Source: Schlegelella_A sp038225015 (GTDB taxonomy: Bacteria; Pseudomonadota; Gammaproteobacteria; Burkholderiales; Burkholderiaceae_C). From it: a DNA stretch of 9,924 nucleotides. The stretch is from the NCBI GenBank assembly GCA_038225015.1, contig JBBRFB010000124.1, positions 1 through 9,924 on the forward strand. The letters run 5' to 3'. This document shows, piece after piece, positions 1 through 7,519 of this stretch. Under the pieces are notes generated by a model. The model was not told the origin of the DNA, ran no database searches, and saw only the letters and a list, made by a program, of their open reading frames with translations. The first letter of the stretch is position 1; each line of letters begins with the position of its first letter. The translations under genes and the position numbers were made by a program.

Positions 1-1
1 C

Positions 2-298
2 AACAACAAGTACATGGCGACGCCGGTCGGCGTCTTCGAGCTGAAGTACTTCTTCTCCCGCGAGATGGCGACGGCCAGCGGCGGGACGTGCTCGGCGACC
101 GCGATCCGCGGCGTCATCAAGGACATGATCGGCGCCGAGAACCCGAGCGCGCCCTTGTCAGACGCGCAGATCGCGCGGCTCCTCGTTCGCCAAGGCCTCA
201 AGGTCGCGAGGCGCACGGTGACGAAGTATCGGCAACTGCTGAAGCTGGCCCCCGTCGATCGCCGACGCCGGCTGGCTTGCGCCGGCCGCCCGGCCTGA
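2..298 (+). CDS. rpoN: RNA polymerase sigma-54 factor RpoN, C-terminal fragment
   Basis: This is the last 98 codons of a sigma-54 factor; its start lies left of the window. Sigma-54 directs RNA polymerase to -24/-12 promoters and needs an AAA+ activator to open them. The fragment begins NNKYM and carries the family block FELKYFFS, then SATAIR, the PLSDAQIARLL helix, and the RpoN box (positions 206-235), which reads the -24 element. The box here is ARRTVTKYRQ, whereas the usual signature is ARRTVAKYRE, so two of ten residues differ. The tail after the box is basic (RRRR) and ends at TGA 296-298. The next gene starts 14 bases downstream on the same strand, so the two may be co-transcribed. Family assignment is firm. 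Whether this is the main rpoN or a second copy cannot be told from this fragment, although the altered box and the adjacent activator would fit a second copy. Confidence 0.95.
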   Translation, partial: NNKYMATPVGVFELKYFFSREMATASGGTCSATAIRGVIKDMIGAENPSAPLSDAQIARLLVRQGLKVARRTVTKYRQLLKLAPVDRRRRLACAGRPA

Positions 299-312
299 TC
301 GAAAAGGCGGGC

Positions 313-1950
313 ATGCGGGTTGCTCGAACGAGCCATGCTGCCGTTGCAGGCCGCGCCGTGGAAGCCGAGCAGAATCCGACAGTGTCAGCCTTCCCAGCCC
401 CTCCCGTCGCAAGCAGCGAAGACGCGTCCGGTGCCGCGTCTGCCTCGACGTTCGACATGCTGGTCGACATCGTCGCCCACGCACCGGCTCTCATCTGGCG
501 TGCCGGACCCGGCGGTGACAACGACTGGCTGAGCCCAGCCTGGTCGACCTTTACCGGCCTGCCCGTTACCGGCCTGCTGGGCCAGGGGTGGAAAACGGCT
601 GTGCATCCCGAAGATGTCGAGCGCTGCGCGGGGATCCGCGCCACGAGCTTCGAGGCCGGTCGTGCGTACTCCCTCGATTTTCGCCTGCGCCGCCACGACG
701 GACAGTTCCGCTGGATGGCCGACAGCGCCTCGCCGCGCCGGGATCCCGCCGGGCAGGTGATCGGCTACGTCGGCAGTTGCGTCGACGTCCACGAGCGCCA
801 TGAGCTCGAGGAGACGCTAGCCGCGCGGACCCGGGAGCTCCGACTGGCCGAACGCCGGCAGGACACCTTTCTGGCGAAGCTGTCGCATGAGCTTCGCAAT
901 CCGCTGGCGCCGATCGCCAACACGGCCAGCGTGCTGCGTACGCTCGAGCACTCGAACCCGATCCTGGTTCGTCTGCGCGAGATCCTCGAGCGCCAGGTCG
1001 AACGGCTCACCCGACTCGTCGAAGAGCTGATCGACGTGACGCGCGCGGCGCACGGCCAGATCTCCATCGTGCGCCAGGCCGTCTCTGTCGAAAGCATCGT
1101 CCAGACCGCCGTCGCGAACAGCCATGAGACGGTCACGACCGGCGGCCACCGGCTGTCGGTCGACCTTCCGTCCGAGCGCCTCTACGTGCGCGGCGACATC
1201 GTGCGGCTGGCCCAGGCGCTCGGCGGCCTGATCGGCAACGCCGCCAAGTTCACCCACCGGGCGGGCGTGATCACCATTGCCGTTCGCCGCGTCGCGAAAA
1301 CCGTCCAGTTCGTCGTCCGAGACGAAGGCGAGGGCATCGACCCCGAGTTCCTGCCGCACGCCTTCGACCTCTTCTCGCAGCAGGACCAAAGCCGCGGCCG
1401 CATGCTCGGCGGCCTGGGCGTCGGCCTGACGCTCGCGCGTCGGATCGCCCAGCTCCACGGCGGCGATGTCGAAGGCTTCAGCGAAGGCCAGGGGAAGGGC
1501 AGCGAGTTCGTTCTCTGGCTGCCGCTCGAGGCCGAGAAGGAGGACGGCGACGGCGTCGAGGCGGCGCCGCCGCTCGACAGCTTTCGCGTCCTCATCATCG
1601 AAGACAACGCCGATGCCCGCGAGAGCCTGCGGCTGCAGATGGAGATGTGGGGCAACGAGGTCACGACCGCGGCCTCGGCCGCCGAGGCCCTCGACAAGGC
1701 CACCGCGGCGCGGCCGCAGATCGTGCTCTGCGACATCGGACTGCCCGGCGTCGACGGCTATCGACTCGTCGGGTCGCTTCGCAGGACGCTCGAGGGATCG
1801 CCGGTGACTTACGTCGCCGTCACCGGCTACGCCGGCGGCGAGGACCAGCGCCGTGCGCTCGAGGCGGGGTTCGACGCCTTTCTGGTCAAGCCGCTGCGCC
1901 CGGAGAGCCTGGCCCGGCTGCTGCGCTCCTGCGCTGGCCAGGCCGCCTGA
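313..1950 (+). CDS. Soluble PAS-domain hybrid sensor histidine kinase
   Basis: A 545-residue hybrid histidine kinase, which autophosphorylates on His and passes phosphate to Asp. With the ATG at 313, residues 1-50 are an Ala/Ser/Pro-rich tail. A PAS domain (PAS_3-like) covers about 52-162, and a short linker helix leads into HisKA with the H-box SHELRNPLAPI (phospho-His 192). HATPase_c has the N-box Asn at 309, G1 box DEGEGI from 337 and G2 box GGLGVGL at 366-372. A C-terminal receiver has acidic pair E430/D431, phospho-acceptor D474 (CDIGLPGVDGY), T504 and K526. No transmembrane segment is visible, so the input signal should be cytoplasmic; the PAS ligand is unknown. The start was chosen because the open frame further upstream lies inside rpoN; AAGGCGG just before 313 is a modest ribosome binding site. 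GTG 358 and ATG 457 remain possible. It converges on the sigma-54 activator gene. Confidence 0.9.
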   Translation: MRVARTSHAAVAGRAVEAEQNPTVSAFPAPPVASSEDASGAASASTFDMLVDIVAHAPALIWRAGPGGDNDWLSPAWSTFTGLPVTGLLGQGWKTAVHPEDVERCAGIRATSFEAGRAYSLDFRLRRHDGQFRWMADSASPRRDPAGQVIGYVGSCVDVHERHELEETLAARTRELRLAERRQDTFLAKLSHELRNPLAPIANTASVLRTLEHSNPILVRLREILERQVERLTRLVEELIDVTRAAHGQISIVRQAVSVESIVQTAVANSHETVTTGGHRLSVDLPSERLYVRGDIVRLAQALGGLIGNAAKFTHRAGVITIAVRRVAKTVQFVVRDEGEGIDPEFLPHAFDLFSQQDQSRGRMLGGLGVGLTLARRIAQLHGGDVEGFSEGQGKGSEFVLWLPLEAEKEDGDGVEAAPPLDSFRVLIIEDNADARESLRLQMEMWGNEVTTAASAAEALDKATAARPQIVLCDIGLPGVDGYRLVGSLRRTLEGSPVTYVAVTGYAGGEDQRRALEAGFDAFLVKPLRPESLARLLRSCAGQAA

Positions 1951-1977
1951 GGTGGTGCCGGCGTCGCACCGGCCGAT

Positions 1978-3369
<1,392 letters not shown>

Positions 3370-3377
3370 GTGGAGGA

Positions 3378-3381
3378 CTCC
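3378..3381 (-). promoter_or_regulatory. Shine-Dalgarno GGAG deciding the TTG start of the response regulator
   Basis: On the minus strand, GGAG is followed by the 8-base spacer TCCTCCAC and then TTGCCACACGCC, where the receiver domain begins. No ATG or GTG lies in frame between this site and the ATG at 3531. Together the spacing and the domain boundary favour TTG 3369 as the true start. Confidence 0.5.
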
Positions 3382-3516
3382 GGGGTGAAGAGGCAGTATC
3401 TCACCAGCGCGATCGCCGGCCGGCACGCCAAGGGGAGCCGCCGCGGCGCCGCAAACAACCGCAGCGGGCCGGATGCATCGGCGGGACGGAGCCTGGCGGT
3501 CGGGGTCGCGGGCCGA

Positions 3517-3544
3517 CTTCTTCCCCGCCAACCCTGCCTACAAT
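3517..3544 (+). promoter_or_regulatory. Possible sigma-70 promoter of the antiporter operon
   Basis: A good -10 hexamer, TACAAT, lies at 3539-3544 in otherwise very GC-rich DNA, about 29 bases before the proposed mrpE start. The -35 region about 16-18 bases upstream (CTTCTT at 3517-3522) matches TTGACA poorly, so an activator may be needed or the site may be spurious. Transcription would begin near 3551 and give a leader of about 20 bases. This is inferred from sequence pattern only. Confidence 0.3.
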
Positions 3545-3572
3545 CGCGCTGCCGTCGCTCGCCAATCTTCCC

Positions 3573-4049
3573 GTGCTCCGCTACGCCAGCTTGTTCGCGA
3601 CCCTCTGTGCCTTCTGGCTGCTGCTGTCAGGATTCTTCACGGCGTTCCTGATCACGGCGGGCGTCGGTTCCGCGCTCGCGGTGGTCCTGTGCGCCCGGCG
3701 CATGGACCTCGTCGACGGCGCGGGCCATCCCGTCGAGTGCGCCACAGTCATCTGGCTCTACTGGCCCTGGCTGCTGAAGGAGATCGCCAGGTCGGCGTGG
3801 GATGTCAGCCGCATCATCGTCGACCCCCGCCTGCCGATCAGCCCGACGCTGATCCGTTTCGCGCCCAGCCAGCGCACCCCCTTCGGCCTGGTGATTCACG
3901 CCAACTCCATCACCCTGACGCCCGGAACGATCACCATCGAGGCGCACACCGGCGAATTCCTGGTGCACGGTCTCACCCGGGCGGGTGCCCAGGGCTGCGT
4001 CGACAGCGCCATGGACCGGCGGGTGCTCGCCTGCGAGCCGCGCGGCTGA
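3573..4049 (+). CDS. mrpE: Cation/proton antiporter subunit E (MrpE/MnhE; MbhA-like)
   Basis: A 158-residue subunit of a multisubunit Na+(K+)/H+ antiporter in the cytoplasmic membrane. Two N-terminal membrane helices (about residues 5-20 and 22-40) and an amphipathic/third helical stretch (IWLYWPWLLKEI) precede a soluble domain. That domain holds the family's most recognisable block, HANSITLTPGTITIEA. The length is usual for MrpE. MrpE does not itself carry protons but is needed for assembly and activity of the complex. The start is uncertain: GTG 3573 puts the first residues directly before helix 1, but no Shine-Dalgarno sequence precedes it; TTG 3591 is an alternative. The open frame extends upstream to 3363 but carries no family resemblance there. 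Its TGA overlaps the mrpF ATG (ATGA). It is probably the first gene of the operon. Confidence 0.9.
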   Translation: MLRYASLFATLCAFWLLLSGFFTAFLITAGVGSALAVVLCARRMDLVDGAGHPVECATVIWLYWPWLLKEIARSAWDVSRIIVDPRLPISPTLIRFAPSQRTPFGLVIHANSITLTPGTITIEAHTGEFLVHGLTRAGAQGCVDSAMDRRVLACEPRG

Positions 4050-4333
4050 TGTTCGCGACAGCGGCGATCGCACTGCTCGTCACCCTGGCGCTGGCGCTCG
4101 TTCGCGCCACCCTCGGCCCGACCGGGTTCGATCGAGCGCAGGCGGCGAACACGGTGGGCACGGTCGCCATGCTGCTGCTGGCGGTGATGGGTTTTCTCAA
4201 CGGCCGGCCGGAGTTCCTCGACCTCGTCATCGTCTACGGCCTGCTCAACATCATCGGCACGATCGCCGTCTTGAAGTACTTCCGCTACGGCGACCTCGGC
4301 ACGGCCGGAGACGGCAGCGAGGAGCCGCGATGA
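4049..4333 (+). CDS. mrpF: Cation/proton antiporter subunit F (MrpF/MnhF; MbhB-like)
   Basis: A small hydrophobic protein of 94 residues with three predicted membrane helices (about 3-18, 33-51 and 55-74) and a short polar tail. Helix 1 leads into RATLGPTGFDRAQAANT, which fits the MrpF signature R-x-x-x-GP-x-x-x-DR, and the last helix contains LVIVYGLLNIIG. It sits in the antiporter complex between MrpE and MrpG. The ATG lies in the 4-base ATGA overlap with mrpE, so translation is likely coupled. Its own TGA overlaps the mrpG ATG in the same way. Length and order both match the family. Confidence 0.92.
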   Translation: MFATAAIALLVTLALALVRATLGPTGFDRAQAANTVGTVAMLLLAVMGFLNGRPEFLDLVIVYGLLNIIGTIAVLKYFRYGDLGTAGDGSEEPR

Positions 4334-4659
4334 GTGCACTGATCGACGGCGCGACCTTCGTCTGCCTGCTCGCCGGCAGCGCGTTCTGCATCGTCGGCGC
4401 CGTCGGGCTGATCCGAATGCCCGACTTCTATACCCGTATGCACGCCGCCAGCGTCATCGAAACGCTCGGCGCCGGTCTCATCCTCCTCGGCCTGCTCCTG
4501 CAGGCAGGCTTCACGCTGATCGCGGTCAAGCTCCTGATCGTCGGCCTGCTGATCTTCTTTGCCAGCCCGGCCGCCACCCATGCTTTGGCGCGCGCCGCGA
4601 TGACCCGCGGCCTGGCGCCGTTGCTCGCTGCCGAGGAGGAGGAGCAATCGAAACGCTGA
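4330..4659 (+). CDS. mrpG: Cation/proton antiporter subunit G (MrpG/MnhG; MbhC-like)
   Basis: A 109-residue membrane protein with three helices. The family signature GLIRMPDFYTRMHAAS follows helix 1 (around residues 26-41), and a long hydrophobic pair follows it (LGAGLILLGLLL, KLLIVGLLIFFASPAATHAL). The C-terminus is polar with four Glu in a row, encoded by GAG repeats. AGGAG at 4320-4324, five bases before the ATG, is a good ribosome binding site, and the start overlaps the mrpF stop (ATGA). The GAG repeats at the 3' end probably double as the Shine-Dalgarno region of the next gene. Confidence 0.92.
   Translation: MSALIDGATFVCLLAGSAFCIVGAVGLIRMPDFYTRMHAASVIETLGAGLILLGLLLQAGFTLIAVKLLIVGLLIFFASPAATHALARAAMTRGLAPLLAAEEEEQSKR
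4633..4644 (+). promoter_or_regulatory. Repeated Shine-Dalgarno tract (four GAG) before the MrpA-C-like gene
   Basis: Four tandem GAG triplets within the last codons of mrpG give several overlapping AGGAGG matches. The placement is ideal for a start near 4647 (7-base spacer from AGGAGG 4634-4639) and acceptable for 4656. It is too far (about 30 bases) to serve the ATG at 4674. The tract therefore bears on where the next protein begins. Confidence 0.45.
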
Positions 4660-4673
4660 TCATCAACGCGCTG

Positions 4674-5183
4674 ATGGCGCTCATGGCCACCACCGTGTGG
4701 GCGCTCGGTCGCAGCCGCGACCTCTTCAGCGTCGTGGTGCTGGGCGGTCTGTACAGCTTTCTCATGGCCACGGTGCTGGTGGCGATGGACGCGGTCGACG
4801 TGGCGATGACCGAGGCGTCGGTGGGCGCCGGCATCTCGACGGTGCTTTTCCTCGGCGCCCTCTTTCTCTGCAAGAGCCGCGAGGCGCGGCCACTGCACCG
4901 GCCCTGGCTGCCACTGGCCGTGTCGATTGCGGTTGGCGGCCTGCTGGTCTACGGCACGCTCGGCCTGCCCGAATTCTCCGATCCCGACGCGCCCATCCAT
5001 CGGCACGTCGCGCCTCGCTACCTGAACGAATCGGCGAAGGAAGTCGGCGTTCCCAATGTCGTCACCGCGGTCCTCGCCAGCTACCGCGGCTACGACACGC
5101 TGGGCGAGACGACCGTCGTCTTCACTGCCGGCGCCGGTGTCGTCGCGCTGCTGCGGCGGCGCCGCAAGGATCCGAAGGCATGA
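4674..5183 (+). CDS. MrpA C-terminal-like subunit (DUF4040; fused MbhD+MbhE type)
   Basis: A short membrane protein, 169 residues from the first ATG, matching the C-terminal region of MrpA and not the large NuoL-like part. The first half is MbhD/DUF4040-like: RDLFSVVVLGGLYSFLMA, then DAVDVAMTEASVGAGIS with the buried Glu at residue 47. The second half is MbhE-like: VPNVVTAVLASYRGYDTLGE with Glu at 145, ending in a basic tail RRRRKD. In Mbh/Mrp structures this region helps form the ion path beside MrpB-G. The true start is probably upstream. Codons from 4647 read IETLIINAL in frame and would complete the first helix, but they include no ATG, GTG or TTG. CTG 4656 forms a CTGA overlap with the mrpG stop. 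I give ATG 4674 as the conservative start. Its stop overlaps the mrpB ATG. Confidence 0.85.
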   Translation: MALMATTVWALGRSRDLFSVVVLGGLYSFLMATVLVAMDAVDVAMTEASVGAGISTVLFLGALFLCKSREARPLHRPWLPLAVSIAVGGLLVYGTLGLPEFSDPDAPIHRHVAPRYLNESAKEVGVPNVVTAVLASYRGYDTLGETTVVFTAGAGVVALLRRRRKDPKA

Positions 5184-5608
5184 GGTCCGACCTCGTCCTG
5201 CGGGTCGTCGTCAAGCTGCTGATCCCGTTCATCCTGCTGTTCGCGCTGTATGTGCAGTTCCATGGGGATTTCGGTCCCGGCGGCGGCTTCCAGGCCGGCG
5301 TCATCCTGGCCGCCGCCATCATCCTCTACGCCCTGATCGGCGGCCTCGACCAGGCACGCAAGGTCGTGCCCGAGCGTCTCGTCGAATCGATGATGGCGCT
5401 CGGCGTCCTCGTCTATGCCGGCGTCGGCGTCGCCGGGCTGCTCCTCGGCGGCAACTACCTCGACTACTTCGTCCTCGACCACGACCCGGTCCACGGCCAG
5501 CACCGCGGCATCTTCTGGGTCGAGGTGGGCGTTGCCATCACCGTTTCCGGCGTGATGCTGAAGGTGTTCTACATGTTCGCCGATCGCGGCAGAGGGGGCG
5601 ACGAGTGA
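5180..5608 (+). CDS. mrpB: Cation/proton antiporter subunit B (MrpB/MnhB; MbhF-like)
   Basis: A 142-residue membrane protein with about four helices. The diagnostic loop is HGDFGPGGGFQAGVI, the MnhB-domain signature (PGGGFQ-x-G), between helices 1 and 2. A periplasmic-looking loop, NYLDYFVLDHDPVHGQHRG, precedes the last helix. It is part of the small-subunit module of the antiporter, next to MrpA-C and MrpC. The ATG overlaps the preceding stop (ATGA); AAGGA at 5166-5170, nine bases upstream, can act as ribosome binding site. The stop overlaps the GTG of mrpC. Confidence 0.93.
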   Translation: MRSDLVLRVVVKLLIPFILLFALYVQFHGDFGPGGGFQAGVILAAAIILYALIGGLDQARKVVPERLVESMMALGVLVYAGVGVAGLLLGGNYLDYFVLDHDPVHGQHRGIFWVEVGVAITVSGVMLKVFYMFADRGRGGDE

Positions 5609-5976
5609 CGACCGGCGGCCACTTCACCTACTTCATCACCGTCTTCTTGCTGATCGCCGGGCTCTTCATCGTCATCGCCCGCGGCAACCTCATCAAGAAG
5701 CTGGTCGGCCTGGGCATCTTCCAGACCTCGGTCTACCTGCTCTACATCGCCCCGGGCAAGCTGGTCGGCGGCACGGCGCCGATCCTGAGCGACGCGTTCA
5801 AGGTGTACTCGAACCCTCTGCCGCACGTCCTCATCCTCACCGCCATCGTTGTCGGCGTGGCGACCCTGGCGCTCGGCCTGGCGCTGGTGGTCCGCATCCG
5901 CGAGGCCTACGGCAGCATCGAGGAAGACGAGCTGCTCGAGTCCGACGCCACGGCGCCGGACGCGTCGGCACGATGA
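5605..5976 (+). CDS. mrpC: Cation/proton antiporter subunit C (MrpC/MnhC, NuoK family; MbhG-like)
   Basis: A 123-residue NuoK-family protein with three membrane helices: about 7-25, 31-50 (KKLVGLGIFQTSVYLLYIAP) and 76-98 (PHVLILTAIVVGVATLALGL). The tail is acidic (SIEEDELLES). NuoK-type subunits carry buried charges that link the small subunits to the antiporter-like ones. The start is GTG in a GTGA overlap with the mrpB stop, with a GA-rich ribosome binding site (GAGGGG at 5592-5597, seven-base spacer). Unlike other junctions, the next antiporter gene does not start here but 56 bases further on. A 20-codon micro-ORF fills the gap. Confidence 0.93.
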   Translation: MTTGGHFTYFITVFLLIAGLFIVIARGNLIKKLVGLGIFQTSVYLLYIAPGKLVGGTAPILSDAFKVYSNPLPHVLILTAIVVGVATLALGLALVVRIREAYGSIEEDELLESDATAPDASAR

Positions 5977-6035
5977 GCGCGGCCCCGCCCGCGTCGCACC
6001 GAGCTTCGACGGAGTCCAGGAGGAAGCGCCCGTGA
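5973..6035 (+). other. 20-codon micro-ORF bridging mrpC and D1
   Basis: ATG 5973 overlaps the mrpC stop (ATGA). The frame runs 20 codons (MSAAPPASHRAST...KRP) to a TGA at 6033-6035 that overlaps the GTG of the next gene (GTGA). The peptide is short and basic and resembles nothing I know. Its value, if any, is probably to carry ribosomes from mrpC to the D1 start. It could equally be chance, since ATGA and GTGA are frequent in this GC-rich sequence. Confidence 0.25.
6018..6023 (+). promoter_or_regulatory. Strong Shine-Dalgarno AGGAGG fixing the D1 GTG start
   Basis: A perfect AGGAGG is followed by eight bases and then GTG 6032. The open frame continues upstream into mrpC in another reading frame, so this site is what sets the start. 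It is the best ribosome binding site in the operon, in keeping with the only non-overlapping, 55-base junction between antiporter genes. Confidence 0.65.
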
Positions 6036-7519
6036 GCGCCCTCGAGCATCTGCCTGCGCTGCAGGTCGTCGTGCCGCTGCTCGCGGCGCCGCTGGCCGTC
6101 CTGCTGCGCCAGCGCGGGCTGGCGTTCGCCATCGTCCTGGCGGCGAGCTGGGCGGCGCTGGCGATCGCCATCCTGCTCTGGCTGCGCGTCGCCGAGAGCG
6201 GCACGGTCTCGTACGCCATCGGCAGCTGGCCGCCACCATGGGGCATCGAGTACCGCGCCGATCGCCTCGGCACCTTCATGCTCGTGCTCGTGTCGGGCAT
6301 CGCCGCGGTGGTCCTGCCCTACAGCCGGGCCAGCATCGAGGCGGAAGTGCCCGAGCACCAGCACTACCTCTTCTACGCGATGTTCGCGCTCTGCCTGGCC
6401 GGCCTGCTCGGCATCGCGATCACCGGCGACGCCTTCAACATCTTCGTCTTCCTCGAGATCTCGTCGCTTTCGGCCTACGTGCTCATCGCCCTCGGCAGCG
6501 ATCGCCGGGCGCTGGTCGCGTCGTACCAGTACCTCGTGATGGGCACCATCGGCGCCACCTTCTTCGTCATCGGCGTCGGCCTGCTCTACCTCATGACGGG
6601 CACCCTCAACCTGGCCGACATGGCGCATCGGCTGGCCCAGGTGCGCGGCACCCGGCCGATCCTCGTCGCCCTCGCCTTCCTGACCGTCGGCATCTCGCTG
6701 AAGCTGGCGCTCTTCCCTCTGCACCAGTGGCTGCCCAACGCCTACGCGTACTCGCCCTCGGCGGTGGCCGCCTTCCTGGCGGCGACGGCGACCAAGGTCG
6801 CGGTGTACATCATCATCCGCTTCTACTTCTCGGTGTTCGGCGAGTCGCAGGTGTTCGACCGCCTGCCGATGCAACCGATGCTCGTCATCCTCGCGCTCGG
6901 CGGCATGTTCGCGGCGTCGGGCGTGGCCATCTTCCAGACCGACCTGCGGCGCCTGTTCGCCTACTCGAGCGTGGCCCAGATCGGCTACATCATCCTCGGC
7001 CTGTCGTTCAATTCGCGCACCGGCCTCACCGCGACGATCGTGCATCTCTTCAATCACGGCATCACCAAGGCCGCCATCTTCATGCTCCTCGGCGGCGTCG
7101 CCGCCCGGATGGGCGGCACGACGCTGGCGCAGGTGCGCGGCATGGGCCGACGGATGCCGATGACGAGTCTGGCCATCGTGGTCTGCGGGCTGTCGCTGAT
7201 CGGGGTGCCGGGCACGGCCGGCTTCATCAGCAAGTGGTACCTCGTCCTCGCCGCGCTCGAGAAGGGCCAGGGCTGGCTGGTCGCGCTGATCCTGCTCTCG
7301 TCGCTGCTCGCCGTCATGTACGTGTGGCGCTTCGTCGAGGCAGCTTACTTCCACGAGACGAGCAGCGACGCCACTGCCACGCCGTCCGAGGCGCGCTGGG
7401 CGATGCTGGCGCCGGCGCTCCTCATGGCCGCGGCCACGGTGTATTTCGGCATCGACACCTCCTTCACGATCGGGTCGTCGAGCGCAGCCGCCGCGCAGCT
7501 CATCGGCGGCCCACGTTGA
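6032..7519 (+). CDS. mrpD: Antiporter-like subunit D1 (MrpD/MbhH family)
   Basis: A 495-residue proton-conducting subunit of the NuoM/NuoN/MrpD family (Proton_antipo_M) with about 14 membrane helices. The charged residues expected along the membrane axis are present: Glu142 in TM5 (VFLEISSLS), Lys224 in TM7 (ISLKLALFPLHQWLP), Lys255 in TM8 (ATATKVAVY), and the H338/K346 pair (HLFNHGITKAAIF). The late helices include GLSLIGVPGTAGFISKWY. It is the closest of the three paralogues to the standard MrpD/MbhH by motif and position, directly after mrpC. The start is GTG 6032, set by AGGAGG. The stop overlaps the D2 ATG. It should form one of the ion channels of the complex; the ion used (H+ alone or with Na+/K+) cannot be read from sequence. 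Confidence 0.93.
   Translation: MSALEHLPALQVVVPLLAAPLAVLLRQRGLAFAIVLAASWAALAIAILLWLRVAESGTVSYAIGSWPPPWGIEYRADRLGTFMLVLVSGIAAVVLPYSRASIEAEVPEHQHYLFYAMFALCLAGLLGIAITGDAFNIFVFLEISSLSAYVLIALGSDRRALVASYQYLVMGTIGATFFVIGVGLLYLMTGTLNLADMAHRLAQVRGTRPILVALAFLTVGISLKLALFPLHQWLPNAYAYSPSAVAAFLAATATKVAVYIIIRFYFSVFGESQVFDRLPMQPMLVILALGGMFAASGVAIFQTDLRRLFAYSSVAQIGYIILGLSFNSRTGLTATIVHLFNHGITKAAIFMLLGGVAARMGGTTLAQVRGMGRRMPMTSLAIVVCGLSLIGVPGTAGFISKWYLVLAALEKGQGWLVALILLSSLLAVMYVWRFVEAAYFHETSSDATATPSEARWAMLAPALLMAAATVYFGIDTSFTIGSSSAAAAQLIGGPR

Noticed and set aside
88..312. Upstream extension of the hybrid kinase to ATG 88
   Set aside because: It would lie within the rpoN coding region in another frame and has low-complexity basic sequence. 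The ATG at 313 follows the rpoN stop.
817..1458. 213-codon minus-strand open frame opposite the kinase core
   Set aside because: Antisense shadow of the HisKA/HATPase region.
1954..1970. Hairpin GGTGC/GCACC between the convergent genes as a terminator
   Set aside because: The stem is only five pairs with a seven-base loop and no T tract on either strand. Such stems are common in GC-rich DNA.
3415..3424. Palindrome GCCGGCCGGC as an operator
   Set aside because: It is a simple GC-only palindrome expected by chance at this composition; no second copy with regular spacing was seen. It is mentioned only as part of the intergenic description.
3419..3437. CGGCACG followed by GGGGA as a -24/-12 sigma-54 promoter
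   Set aside because: The -24 half matches well, but the -12 half has GG where the invariant GC should be at the required spacing, so it is not a credible sigma-54 site.
5837..7354. 505-codon open frame on the minus strand, opposite mrpC and D1
   Set aside because: It is antisense to clearly recognised genes. Its translation is a mix of Arg, His, Glu, Asp, Gln and Gly with no domain, typical of GC-rich antisense frames.
6238..7518. Possible 427-residue N-terminal extension of D2 (frame open from 6238)
   Set aside because: The extension is an Arg/His/Pro-rich out-of-frame reading of D1. The membrane protein begins cleanly at ATG 7519, which overlaps the D1 stop.
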